DNA of 64,000 bases from Bemisia tabaci (lineage: Eukaryota > Arthropoda > Insecta > Hemiptera > Aleyrodidae). Position numbers and translations under genes: made by a program. The notes under the pieces are model-generated. The model was given only the letters and a program-made list of their open reading frames with translations, was not told the DNA's origin and searched no databases. Location: assembly GCF_918797505.1 (NCBI RefSeq), contig NC_092801.1, forward strand, positions 16,244,001-16,308,000, read 5' to 3'. Positions 31,276 to 41,904 of this stretch are shown in pieces (positions within the stretch are counted from its first letter, which is position 1; each line of letters starts with the position of its first letter).

Positions 31276-31923
31276 TCGTTGTTCCCCGGACGAAAGTACG
31301 TTGCTCCATTCTCAGGCTGAAAAATTCGACCCAAACCATGGGGCTGTTGCAAACTTCAGCACTAAGAGTTTCAAGAGCAAGAGGATGGGTTGCTTCTTCT
31401 AAAAATGGCTTCGGAAAATAATTTCATCGTAAAAATTCACTTGAGGAATGCCTAAGTTCCTTATCTGGACACATATTTTCAAACAGTTGGTTCTAAAGTT
31501 GACTAAAGTCCGTATTCAGCAACAGTCCCATAAGAAGCCATAGAAACTGACTATCTTCGTCCGAATCTAATGGTTGCTCCTGGTGTGTTCCGAATTTCAC
31601 AGTAGATCGTTGATGATGCTTAACGTATATTTTCTCAAGTTGGAGACACGCTAGACTTTGGAAAGAATGTTACCAGATTCGAATAATTCGTACCAAGTTT
31701 TATTTACGGCAACCCGATGTGGCATCTCTCGGCCGAAGTCTGACGATCTGATGACGGGCAAGCCCCGCTGAGCCCGAGCGTGCGACCGTTGCGCACCCTG
31801 CTGGGCCCTGATAGGCGGCTCAACTACCGCACGGCACCCGATATTGCTGAAACTTCGCAGGAAAATGGTTATTTACCGTTTCGCGGCTATTGATGGCTAC
31901 GAGTTTCGTTTTTCCCTTGAAAT
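31276..31923. other. Unassigned sequence, no gene seen
   Basis: About 650 bp with no useful frame. 31343-31360 contains GGGGCTGTTGCAAACTTC, resembling the end of foldback S at 54014, but the similarity does not extend. Confidence 0.35.
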
Positions 31924-32176
31924 CTGCTATGCTAAGGAAGAACGCCGTATGAACAGTCGATAGTTGCCAAATTTTCTTTGATAAAATGTTTATTATTGAG
32001 GAAAATCCTATATATTTTTCCTTTAAATTTTCAGAAGTTTTAGATCAAATCACAAAAAAAATTATCTGAGAAATTCGAAGGCAAATATTTAAGAATTTTG
32101 CTGAAAATTAAAGAATTGCCAGGAGAAATATGGCAACGCCTGAAGGTTCATACGGCGCTCTTCCTTAGCACGGCAG
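31924..32176. mobile_element. Family H TIR element with AAAT duplication
   Basis: CTGCTATGCTAAGGAAGAAC to TTCCTTAGCACGGCAG, 253 bp, flanked by AAAT on both sides (31920-31923, 32177-32180). Confidence 0.88.
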
Positions 32177-33217
32177 AAATGTGAGACTCAGTATTTCTAA
32201 TGACTGTGAAACTATTTCCAGGAATGCTTCTTGTTAATTTAAGTAAACTTGGCCCTGCTGGAAATTTACTCAATCATTTTGTACGCGAACATCATTGGTG
32301 CCATTTCCTTTTTTTCTGGGGGGGGGGGGGGGTTCTTCTGAAACCCCTTGAGAATCTAAAAATTCCGGAAAATCTATAGGAAACACAATAGCATGCAAAA
32401 TTTTGAAGAGCAGCCTAGTTGTCTTTCTAAAAAATCACGTAGAGGTAGCCGTGGGAAATATTTGTGGAACTCAGGTAAATATTCATATCACAGAATTCCG
32501 TATATTTCTTCCATAAAGTCGCCGAGAATTCTCGATAAGTTTCTATGACTTTCATGAAATTCACCAGTATTACTATAAAATACATAGAAATCCGAACTAT
32601 ACTCCTTCATTCTACAAGTACCTACTAATTTTTTTCAAAAAAATTGTGAAGAAAGATGATACTGGATACGGGATCATGTTTAGGGGTATTCTTGTCATAG
32701 ATTTTGAGAGATTGTTTCAACGAGTGGTGCTGGATCACCAAAAAGAGTCATAATCTTACTGAACACGTAATTTAAATGTTTAAACTTTCTAAAATAGAAA
32801 AATAACAGCAGAATCACATTAAATAAAAAGAATATGATACTTAGGTCCGTTGGTTAGGAGACTCTCTTTAGTCTATCATACGAGAAATTTCTACAAACAC
32901 ACTACATTTCATATACTTGAAGATCCCCTCTGCTCAATGATTTCCATCTCGCATTCAAATATATATTTTATGTAACATTCTACACTTGATTTTGTTATAA
33001 GAGACACTCGTTTTCCCCCATTAAATTAACGTGCTTATTTCGTTTTTTCGGAGTGAAAATCAACATTAGTATATCCTCCTACACTGGTGCTCATTTAGTG
33101 TCCTACTGTGTCTGCGACGCAATTTTACCGCTGCGTACTGTGTTTGCGGAGCAAACTGTCTCCTATCTTTTCAGTTCCGTGTTCCTCTGTATGTTTTCCT
33201 GCGACAATTATTCTGAA
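32177..33217. other. Unassigned AT-rich sequence with one G run
   Basis: About 1 kb without repeat termini. A run of G at about 32319-32332. GTTATAAGAGACAC near 32993 looks like a TATA-type motif but nothing downstream supports a promoter. Confidence 0.3.
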
Positions 33218-33462
33218 GATGCAAGACGTGAAAGTGTCGCACAAACATGCAGCGCCGCTCAAACGTGTCGCATCTCCGGAGACTAAAAGACTCCGGACGG
33301 AAGCTGTAATACCTGAGAGCGAAATACTTGCATTTCTATGCCGTTCATACTTCCGTTGAGACCAGTAGGACAGCTATTGAATGTTTGTCATCCACGGAGT
33401 ATTATGACAGGACAGGACTAACTGAAGCGCAGGACGTCATTCGTTGGTTAGATTTTTTATGA
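33218..33462 (+). pseudogene. Possible coding relic, CRAL-TRIO-like in flavour
   Basis: One frame from ATG at 33218 ends at 33358 with ESEILAFLCRSYFR. The next frame over continues with SVETSRTAIECLS and DRTGLTEAQDVIRWLDFL to a stop near 33462. Read across one frameshift, the helical pattern recalls the N-terminal region of insect CRAL-TRIO lipid-binding proteins. The resemblance is weak and from memory. It may be chance. A K element begins 8 bp downstream. Confidence 0.15.
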
Positions 33463-33469
33463 GTACAGG

Positions 33470-34005
33470 CAGGGCCGGATTTACCTACTTGCCGCCCATG
33501 GGCTGCCTGGATTTTGCCGCCCCCTTCTCATTCGTTTTGAAACATCAATAAAAACCATCAAGTGAATGTGCCGGAGGAGGAGGGTTGCATAAGACGCGTT
33601 TTCTCGTGTTGGACACATTTTTTGGGAAAGCCCTCTATCAGCACTACTAGCAAAAATTCATCGAACTTTGCGCGAACGTTAAGTTTCGTAAACCTATCTC
33701 TGCGTGGACAAGGCCTTCCATTCATAAGATAAATGAACGAAAAAATTATGAAAGAACAAACATAAATGTGGTTTAATGAGTTTAACTTCCGCCACAGCGC
33801 CGCGCAGACCGCACCGTGTTGGGAGCAATGCGTGAAGTATTTCGACGGTTTTGTAGGCGCTATGAGTTTCACACCGACGACCGTTGCTGAACGCACTGTG
33901 TTTGATGCAATGCGTGAAGTATTCACGTAGTCTTGTAGGCGCTATGCGTTTCACGCTGACCGCACTGTGTTTGGCGCAATGCGTGAAGTATTCACCATTA
34001 CGCCA
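33470..34005 (+). mobile_element. Family K element, right-truncated (K2)
   Basis: CAGGGCCGGATTTACCTACT with TGCCGCCCATGGGCTGCCTG at the left closely matches K1. The copy ends in the minisatellite array and has no right terminus. Overlapping minus-strand frames (122 and 106 codons) are built from this repeat. Confidence 0.8.
33817..34005 (+). repeat. Minisatellite at the end of K2, three units
   Basis: Three units containing GCAATGCGTGAAGTATTC and TTGTAGGCGCTATG, 46-77 bp each, the last cut short. Confidence 0.75.
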
Positions 34006-34330
34006 TTCTGCCATTACGAACTAAAATTCTCGGCTCGTCTCAAAAAACACTCACGTTCATAGGAAAACTAATGGCACACACTGTCGCTTCCCTCACAAAA
34101 GGACGTAACTTTATTCCAATGTTACCTTCCCCTGCGCAAATTACATTTTTACCGGGAGAATCTTGGGGGATTCCTAACTGTAAATGTCAATGATTTTTCT
34201 TCTGCTATCATGCAAAAATCAAAAACATCATGGTCAAAAAATGAGCAGGTACATTCATGGACAACATTGAATTATTTGGGTCAATTTGACCAATTGGAAT
34301 CGAGTTACGTTCCCTCCTCCGGGAAACGAC
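34006..34330. other. Unassigned sequence
   Basis: AT-rich with no frame or terminus recognised. Confidence 0.35.
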
Positions 34331-35002
34331 GCACAGTAAATCGAGTCAATTTGACAGGTCGGAAATGAAATTTTTGACGAAGACTGCAAAGATATTTATT
34401 TGGCCAAAATAAAATTAAACTTAAAGAAAAAAAAGAAAGCTCATGGAAACTTAATGAAGAAAATTTTACGAGAAAACCAATGGAACCATTTTTAGAACCT
34501 TAAAGTTTTGTATAAACGGAGTTAAAAGCGGTTTATAGTTTCCAAAATTTGTCCGACCTCTCCTATTAACTCGATCCACACTGAAGAAAAATTTTCGGCG
34601 TTTTTACCAAGGTCCGTTGGTACCTTTACCATCTCACTTTTTTTTACCAATTATTGGTAAGTTTACCAATACAGACTGGTAAGCTTACCTAAAAACTGGT
34701 ATTTTTACTGTTTTTTTCAGGTAAGAATACCACTTTTATTGGTAATCAATTTCCGGTAACTTTCCCATTTTATCTCGGTAATTCTACCACAGTCGATAAA
34801 AAAATTTTGGCGTTTTTACCAAGGTCCAGTAAAATTACCGAGAAAGTTCAATAATTTTACCGAGATTATTTGGTATAATTACCAATTCCATAAATGGGGA
34901 TTTTACCAAGGAAAACCTTGGATCAAATAGAACCCTGAATTCTTGGTAATTTTACCCTTTCCTTAGTAAACACACCGAGATTTTTTTTTCAGTGCACTGT
35001 GC
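34331..35002. mobile_element. Family I element with C2 inserted in its right terminus (I1)
   Basis: It starts GCACAGTAAATCGAGTCAAT. The right arm TTTGTCCGACCTCTCC and ACTCGATCCA is followed by C2 and then CACTGTGC. Removing C2 and one CA restores ATCCACTGTGC, complementary to the left end. Confidence 0.8.
34579..34994. mobile_element. Family C element with CA duplication (C2)
   Basis: CACTGAAGAAAAATTTTCGG to TTTTTTTTTCAGTG, 416 bp, rich in GGTAATTTTACC-like motifs. CA is duplicated at both ends, as shown by the interrupted I terminus. On the + strand TGTTTTTTTCAG is followed directly by GTAAGAATAC at 34721. Confidence 0.88.
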
Positions 35003-35534
35003 GACGGCACTTTACCTCTAAACGAACAATAAGCCAGAAATTGTAGTTCCTATTTGCAAAATGTAGTCCATTTAGCACACACATTCTTAAATAAAACTCA
35101 TCTCATTCGGGAACACCCATGACGTTTTCTCGGCGTGACTTCCTCGGAGGCATTGTCTTCACGAGGGCGGGTTGGAAGGCGACAGTGCACGAAATTGGAG
35201 CGACGGTCAGCGGCCGCACAGCTTTTCACTTTTAACGCTGACCGGAAGAGGGAAGAAGGAGGAGAGGAGAGGGAAGACGGAGCAGGAGAGAAGAGGGAGC
35301 TGGAAGAGGAAAAGTGATTAGCATCTCGGTGGTGACGGTGACATGGCGACTGGAGGAAAAGCCACAGTCGACGCCACCGGTGCCGCGCACAACACCCGAC
35401 GACTTAACGCTCATCGCTGCGGCCACCGACCACCGAATCGTCGTCGCATGGCTGGTCACCGACTAGCGGCGTTGTCCTCGCCATTAATCATACTTTCAAT
35501 AATAATAAACTGATTTATTAACTCGACGTATAAT
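35003..35534. other. Unassigned GC-rich islet
   Basis: GAGGAGAGGGAAGACGG-type purine-rich sequence at 35240-35310 gives a 60-codon Glu/Arg-rich frame, a composition artefact. The rest is GC-rich with no gene recognised. Confidence 0.35.
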
Positions 35535-36269
35535 TAGAGTACACGGAGAAAAAAACTTCGTGCGTGGGACCCGACGTTTAGGTCATATGGATCTCTGAAG
35601 TTTTCGGATTGAGCATCTTAAGGTCACTTAAGCACTTAAGGTCTAGCTGCCGAAGTTTAGGTCAGACATCTGAAACTTCAGTTCTTACAGCCGAAGTACT
35701 TCGGTTCTCACATATCTGAAGTGCTCCAGATGTAAGAACTGAAGTTTCAGATGTCTGACCTGAACTTCGGCAGCTAGACCTTAAATGTTCAGATGCTCAA
35801 TCCGAAAACTTCAGAGATCCATATGACCTAAACTTCGGGTCCCGCGCACGAAGTTTTTTTCTCCGTGTACTATTATAGGGAGAGTATGGACAACTCGGAA
35901 ATTAGGAGGTTAGGCTTGATCAAGTCATGCAGCTCTTGGGGGCCCAAAAAAGCTGCCAACCGATGAACTCGAATTATCCAGTGGTACTTATTTTCATAAT
36001 TCTTACCACACATCGTTTCATAATCGATCAATACTTATTAATGCACGTGCAAAACTTTGATTTCGCATACATTTTCTCAGTTTCAAAGTCTTAAAGTCCT
36101 TAAAGACGCTTGTTAACGGTGCGCTGTCGGCCATATTGATTAATCTTTCAAATGCATAGGTTGGCAGCGGCACTGTTCTAGTGATTTTCGTTTTACAGGT
36201 TGTCGCCCTTTTGGGTCCTAAGAGCTACATAAATTGAGTTGTCCATACTCTTCCTGTATAGGTACTCCA
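35535..36269. mobile_element. Family O element with M3 inserted in its left terminus (O2)
   Basis: The left end is TAGAGTA, then M3, then TACTATTATAGGGAGAG. The right end is CTCTTCCTGTATAGGTACTCCA. Interior blocks GTCCTAAGAGCTACATAAAT and AGCTCTTGGGGGCCC are in inverted relation. No clear 8-bp duplication survives. Confidence 0.75.
35542..35867. mobile_element. Family M foldback MITE with TA duplication (M3)
   Basis: CACGGAGAAAAAAACTTCG to GTTTTTTTCTCCGTG, 326 bp. TA is repeated on both sides (35540-35541, 35868-35869), and its removal reconstructs the O terminus TAGAGTACTATTATAGG. Confidence 0.9.
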
Positions 36270-36952
36270 GTCGTAGTCACAGAGAGCGTCAAGCTATAAG
36301 GTGGATGGATTGCATCCAGAAAGAGATGGTAACATCTGCCGTGGCAGCGAAGAGAGCCGTGAGCTTCAAATCTCGGATAACTCTTGCAAGTGTTTTAATC
36401 ATTTTTTTTTTCGCATTTAGGCATGAGCACCGTGCAATTACAGACAATGGTCTCCAACATGTGAATATATATCTAAGATAAAATAGAACTGACGAACCGT
36501 TAAAAGCTAATGGCAACTTCTTAATTTTCAAACCAATGCCGTTCAATTTCACTGACATTTTTCAAAGTTTCCGGTATATTTTTTTCTGCCTACCAGTTAG
36601 ATGAGACCTAAACCGACGTGATTCGAAATAATCTGGTTTGACAAAATTAATTGAAATTCCGATGATTAAGAAGCTCGAAGAACAGGGCCCGTCGTGGCAA
36701 ACAATACATCAACAATTCGGTCCATCAGCTTGATCATTCATTAGTGCCACGCTCTTATACACGATTATCGTCCAAAAAACTCGACGAAATACGATCGGCA
36801 TCCGTAACTTTGAACTTGCGGCGAGTTCAAGATCAAGATTTGTGCTCATTCTCATCGGAGGCAGGCCCGAATTCGAGTCCAAGTTCTAGCGCGCGAAAAA
36901 TGCGAGCAGCCAGCATCACTTCCCGTGTTGCTTGTGGTCCAGCTGGTCGTTA
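36270..36952. other. Unassigned sequence, no gene seen
   Basis: Frames of 69-89 codons on both strands, none recognised. Mixed composition with a GC-richer part at 36760-36950. Confidence 0.35.
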
Positions 36953-37080
36953 ATTGGACGTATTTCTATCAAACGGAACTATGTGCATCATGACGTGAGC
37001 CCTGTTATACACATATTCTTATGGGTCTCAGGGCCCATGTCTTGATGCTCATAGTTCCGTTTGATAGAAATACGTCCAAT
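36953..37080. mobile_element. Family D palindromic MITE (D3)
   Basis: ATTGGACGTATTTCTATCAA to TTGATAGAAATACGTCCAAT, 128 bp, same centre (TTCTTATGGGTCTCAGGG) as D2. Confidence 0.88.
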
Positions 37081-37119
37081 TGGTGGTTAAATCTTCGATG
37101 TGCCTTTCTTCTCGCCGAT

Positions 37120-37366
37120 ACAGTAGGGTGACTTAAGGTGTTTCGAAGGACGCCATATTTTGTGTCAGAACGACATGCGAAATATCGCATCGATTGATTT
37201 CATTTTTTTTAGCCACTCGTCATTTTTCTCGAATTTTGAGATCGCAATTCTGTTGTCAGGAGACTAAAGAATTCGCATACCAATTTTGACAAAGAAATCC
37301 AACGTAATATAGGCGTATGAAATGTTTTACTTTTCTACGTCTTCGTTTAAGTCTCCAAGCTTTCAT
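37120..37366 (-). repeat. Dispersed repeat Q (copy 2) followed by U
   Basis: GACTTAAGGTGTTTCGAAGG, ACGCCATATTTTGTGTCAG and ACAAAGAAATCCAACGTAAT reproduce Q1 in the opposite orientation. 37315-37366 is the U block (TTTTACTTTTCTACGTCTTC). Confidence 0.6.
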
Positions 37367-38293
37367 ATGTGTGTTCCTGACTCATTCAAAGTGTCGGACA
37401 AGGGTGTGTCTTTTACCATAACCATATCACAAACTGGGCTGGACGAAGAAGGAGTTGTCACGCTATTAATTGATTTTAAATCACTGGTTTAATGATGGCT
37501 GACGACAAAAGTGTTCAGCATGTTAGTTTAGCAATCCTAAATCGAGTTTGCAAAAACTTGCCTAGTAAAGTGCTCACCTGGATACTCATCGATCGGCATT
37601 AGGCGATTTCATTTGATTTATTGTTATTATTGCTATTTATTACTATTATTGCCGTTCCGTTTAGCAGGAATACATACATTTTTCCATGTGGCAAGGCTAG
37701 GTTGACGTTCCCCCACAAAACTTCCAATTCAACATTTCCACACAAAAACCTGGATTGACATTTCCGCACATAATCAGTAAGCAAAACTTTATTTTTGGCA
37801 CGATTTGGCAACATCGCGCAAATATTTTAATCGTGTTTCTCTTATTCCATACGAAAAAGATGCTGAGGAATTGGAAGGAAACATTTTACTAACCTGACGT
37901 TCATCGGGGATCGCAACAGTTTTTTGTAAAAGATATACCGCATAGCAATCGAAGTTTTTTCATCTTTTGATGGGAAGAAAAAAGTTACCAGACGGATTCG
38001 GTAGGGAAATGTTTTGTGCGGAAACGCCAGTCACGATCTTTGTGTAGAAATGCGGTGCATGTCTACAAGTCTGGAATTTCCGGATATCCCGGAAACGGTA
38101 CTGATTTTTTAAGGGCGGTCCAAAAGTACTGAAAAAGTGCGGAGGCTCCGATAGAAGGTCCGGAATTTTCCACTTTCGTCGCAATTTGAGAGAGAAATTC
38201 AAATTTTTGAAATGTTTCAAATTTCGTCAAATATAGGTACTGAAAAATTACTGAATTTTCTCGATAAGGAGGTCTGAATTCCTCGGGAATGTA
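37367..38293. other. Unassigned sequence, no gene seen
   Basis: About 930 bp. A minus-strand frame of 106 codons (38063-38383) runs into the C3 element and is rejected. No repeat termini recognised. Confidence 0.35.
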
Positions 38294-38884
38294 CACTGAA
38301 AAAAAATTCTCGGCATTTTTACGACGGTCCGTTGGCACCTTTACCATCTCACTTTTTTTACCAATTATTGGTAATTTTAACAAGACAGACTGGTAAGCTT
38401 ACCTAAAAACCAGTGGCGTGGCGTGAATAATCGATTATCGATATCCCGCCGTTTGAAGCTACGGTAAAGAATCGATTACTAAGGTGTTCGCTGCGAACAC
38501 CCTGATAATCGATCTTTTTTTCATAGGTTTAAATGACATAACAATCGATATATCGCAATTCACGCCACGCCACTGCTAAAAACCGGTATTTTTACTGTTT
38601 TTTTTCAGGTAAGAATACCACTTTTATTGGTAATCAATTCCCGGTAACTTTGCCATTTTATCTCGGTAATTCCATCACGCACAGTCGATAAAAAATATTG
38701 GTGTTTTTAGCAAGGTCCAGTAAAATTACCGAGAAAGTTCATTAATTTCACGGAGATTCGCGGTAAAATTACCAATTCCATAAATGGTAATTTTACCAAG
38801 AAAAAACTGAGATCAAATAGAACCCTGAATTCTTGGTAATTTTAACCTTTTCTTAGTAATTACACCGAGATTTTTTTTTCAGTG
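38294..38884. mobile_element. Family C element interrupted by B3 (C3)
   Basis: CACTGAAAAAAAATTCTCGG to TTTTTTTTTCAGTG; 418 bp once B3 and one target copy are removed. Flanks TA and CA. After B3 the + strand has TGTTTTTTTTCAG fused to GTAAGAATAC at 38609, as in C2. Confidence 0.88.
38411..38575. mobile_element. Family B hAT-like MITE with perfect 8-bp duplication (B3)
   Basis: CAGTGGCGTGGCGTGAAT to TTCACGCCACGCCACTG, 165 bp. CTAAAAAC is repeated exactly at 38403-38410 and 38576-38583 within C3. It is younger than C3. Confidence 0.93.
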
Positions 38885-39375
38885 CACCCTGAAATGTCAA
38901 AATCCCAAATTTTGTGCGGAAAATGTATACCGCCGTGGCAAGCTACTCTCGCGTCCGTCTCAAGCAGTCCCGGATCTAGTCGACGCGACGGCGGCGGCGG
39001 TGTAAGATCTGGCGCCGGTGGGTGAGAGTCAATAAACTGATATTACGCGCGTCGCCGCGGCGTGGAGTATGCGGAATATGGAGAATTTATCGATCGTATC
39101 CGATTGGGACGCGGTTGCAGACGTGGATGCGGACTTTCATTTAATTACCACTTTTTCCGCTTGGTGACGTTTTCATTTTCCGCACTCGCCACAGTCGCCC
39201 GCAAGTCTATGCAAACGACGCCGCCGCGCCAAATTTCTCGGAAATTTCCCGCGGTCATGTCGCCTCCTCTCGGCACACTGGAGAAAAGCAATTTGATGCC
39301 AAAAGTGCAAAACCACGTATCTTCATTGCGGTGTTTCAGAATTTTTGCTCCTACGCTATTTTTTTCACAGAGGTC
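38885..39375. other. GC-rich islet, no gene recognised
   Basis: 38980-39070 is CGGCGGCGG-rich. A 130-codon frame (39062-39454) crosses into the SINE and M4, so it is not a gene. Confidence 0.3.
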
Positions 39376-39946
39376 TTTTTTTTGTCGGCCTCCTGTGCAC
39401 GGAGAAAAAAACCTCGTGTGTGGGACCGGAAGTTTATGTCATATGGATCTCTGAAGTTTTCGGATTGAGCATCTGAACACTTTAGATCTAGCTGTCGAGG
39501 TTCGGGTCACACATCTGAAACTTCAGTTCTTACATCTGAAGTACTTCAGATGTGAGAACTGAAGTTGTTCGGATGTGAGAACCGAAGTTTTTCGGATGTG
39601 AAAACCGAAGTAAGAACTTAGATGTAAGAACTGAAGTTTCAGATGTGTGATCCGAACCTCGACAACTAGATCTAAAGTGTTCAGATGCTCAATCCGAGAA
39701 CTTCAGGGATCCATATGACCTAAACTTCGGGTCCCACGCACGAAGTTTTTTTCTCCGTGTGGTGTAGAGATTGTAGCGCTAGCTCTAAGATCGGGAGGTC
39801 CCGGGTTCGATTCCCGGCCAGGCGACCCGAGTTTGATGGTCTCAAGCAATGGTTGCCTGGGACTGGTTGTTAAGGACAGAGGGGGGACGGGACTTAAGCG
39901 CAAGATTAGCCCTTGTTGGCTATTTGAAGTAGTAAAAAAAAAAAAA
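39376..39946 (+). mobile_element. tRNA-derived SINE interrupted by M4
   Basis: With M4 removed the 5' part reads GTCGGCCTCCTGTGGTGTAG then AGATTGTAGCGC, a polymerase III A box. GGGTTCGATTCCCGG at about 39812 is a canonical B box and T arm. The 5' GTCGGCCT can pair with the AGGCGAC that follows the T arm, like an acceptor stem. The body continues about 110 bp and ends in a run of 13 A at about 39930-39945. The anticodon arm is not well paired, so this is a SINE, not a tRNA gene. Confidence 0.75.
39398..39759. mobile_element. Family M foldback MITE inserted in the SINE A box (M4)
   Basis: CACGGAGAAAAAAACCTCG to GTTTTTTTCTCCGTG, 362 bp. TG flanks both ends (39396-39397, 39760-39761). It splits the SINE's internal promoter between GTG and GTGTAGAG. 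Confidence 0.88.
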
Positions 39947-39948
39947 TT

Positions 39949-40205
39949 GGATGTAACAATTTGGCAATACCGGATTTCCTCCATTTAAACCTATACTAAA
40001 GAATCGATTCTTGCAGGACCTACAGTACTTTTATAGGGAGAGTATGGACGACTTTTAAAAATTTGGTGGTTAGGTTTGATCAGGTGCCTCTTACAATATC
40101 GATGTATCTCCATTTTATCGATCACCAACACCCCGTTTATCGATCCTTTTCCATAGGTTCGTATGACAGATCCATCGATTTATCGCAAAGCACGCCATGC
40201 CACTG
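39949..40205. repeat. Mosaic of foldback, O and B fragments
   Basis: 39949-40025 matches the left half of the foldback at 21207. 40029-40090 is an O left terminus (AGTACTTTTATAGGGAGAGT). 40127-40205 is a B right half ending CGCCATGCCACTG. Nested insertion followed by loss is the likely cause. Confidence 0.6.
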
Positions 40206-40870
40206 TCTTACACCCTAACCGTAATAATATGTCCCTCAGTTTACATCATAGATCATGTAATTTGTAAGTAACGCAGGTAATAGTTATATTATCCAAGCCT
40301 TGCCCACAAGTTAAAGCTCAGGCACCGTGAAAAATATGCTGATCCAAGCAAGAGCTCATCTTGGGATGCATAACCATACTGCTTTAACGAGTCGGTTCTT
40401 GATTGGCCATCGGTTATATGCGAGGTTGCCGCTGAGTTCAAAAAAAGTTTCTTAGATTCATGAGGCGTACGCAGTTGAAAGCCGGTGATCTTAAAATGTT
40501 TGAGGTCATCTTAGTCTCGAACGAAGATTAACGTCTGTTTAAAAAAAGTTTCGAAAAACTCGGCGTCAAAATTTCGCGTTATCGAAAAAATCACTCGTAT
40601 TGATTAGAAACACAGAAAAAATGCAAAACACGCAACATATATAAAACCAAAATTTTATGGAAATTTTGAGTGAAATTTATTAAAATAAAAAAAAATTATA
40701 GTGCACGTTGCACGGTGATATTATCATTATTTTCACGTGAATAATAATAGGTGTCTCCTAACTCGGATATTTCAACACGTTTTTTTAAGGATTTTTCTCT
40801 TTCGAATTCCTAGTTTTTTCCGAATTTTTTAAAACAGTGATTGCAACGAGGGTAAGTGCATACTTTTATC
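40206..40870. other. Unassigned AT-rich sequence
   Basis: No frame or repeat terminus recognised in about 665 bp. Confidence 0.35.
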
Positions 40871-41460
40871 AATTGGACGTATTTCTACCAAACAGACCTA
40901 TGTGGAGGTGAGAAATATGGGGTGTGCTCCAGAAAGCTGCATAAGAAGCAATGTAAAAGTGGGCGTGATTCCTTTTGAAGAATTGGAAAAGCGGGATATT
41001 ACATTCTATCAAACAGACCTATGTGCTGACTGAATGCGGAACTCATGAGCCGCGGGCATGGCAAGAGAGCCTTGTGGACAGGGCTCATGAGTTACAGCGC
41101 CCCGACGACGACGTACTCGCCGCGCCGCCGCGCCGTCGCGCCCCCGCGCCCACCCTCGTTCGTTGCCGCTGACGTCACTGGCGCTTTATTACTCTCATTC
41201 ATTCTTACGCAAAGAGAACTAACAAGCACACCCCATATTTCTCACCTCCACATAGGACATAGGTCTGTTTGGTAAGACAGTGACGTGGCGTGAATTGCGA
41301 TATATCGATTGTGGTGCCATTTAAACCTATGAAAAAAGATCGATTATCAGGGTGTTCGCAGCGAACACCTTAATAATCGATTCTTTACCATAGGTTTAAA
41401 TGGCATAACAATCGATATATCGCAATTCACGCCACGCCACTGGGTAGGAATACGTCCAAT
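40871..41460. mobile_element. Family D variant, enlarged and carrying B4 (D4)
   Basis: Left arm AATTGGACGTATTTCTACCA, then ACAGACCTATGTGGAGGTGA and AATATGGGGTGTGC; right arm GCACACCCCATATTTCTCAC, CTCCACATAGG, and the last bases AATACGTCCAATT after B4. The ~240-bp GC-rich centre (41000-41200) is not found in the other D copies. Confidence 0.75.
41278..41442. mobile_element. Family B hAT-like MITE (B4)
   Basis: CAGTGACGTGGCGTGAAT to TTCACGCCACGCCACTG, 165 bp, with GGTGTTCGCAGCGAACACC in the centre. The flanks GGTAAGA and GGTAGGA are an imperfect copy of the D-arm target. It is younger than D4. Confidence 0.9.
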
Positions 41461-41904
41461 TTGGCTTCATCGGTTACGTAAGGGTCTTGTTCATCATCAC
41501 CGCGGCCGGGCCGGGGTGGGAAGAAAGCTCCGATTCGTAAAATTTCTCCGGCAGACAATAAGGAACGACGACTCACGGACGCCTCAGAAGTGTTTTAAAA
41601 GCTCATGAAGTTCCGAATCACGGTCCGTAAAATCCCGACCGGGTCCGATGAGCGCTTTACGGTGCGCCACGCCGCAATTAGGGCTTCGGCTAATGGATGA
41701 GTCGGTTTTTTGGGTGTCGTAAATGCTCGGCTACGTCGGGCATCGGGGCAGCCTTTTCGGAAAGGCCGAAGTTGGTGTCGGTTACTTTCCACGATGACTC
41801 GGTCGCTTTGACCACTGTCCAGTTGTCTTTCGATGGTCCGACTTCAAGAAAAGAAAGAGGGAGTTCGTGTGGAATCAATCTTGAAAAACGTTCTTCGAGG
41901 AATT
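41461..41904. other. Unassigned GC-rich stretch with overlapping frames
   Basis: Frames of 65-94 codons overlap on both strands at 41595-41981 and extend into a J fragment. None recognised. Confidence 0.3.

Noticed and set aside
29727..32180. CRISPR-like array
   Set aside because: The repeats are inverted transposon ends at irregular distances, with no constant spacer size, in a eukaryotic-type sequence.
32980..33060. TATA-type promoter near GTTATAAGAGACAC
   Set aside because: AT-rich background makes such motifs common, and no supported gene follows.
33558..34014. Minus-strand frames of 122 and 106 codons with repeated EYFTHC-type motifs
   Set aside because: The repetition is that of the K2 minisatellite units.
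39780..39840. tRNA gene
   Set aside because: The T arm and B box are good, but the anticodon arm does not pair, the 5' part is split by M4, and a poly(A) tail follows. It is a SINE.
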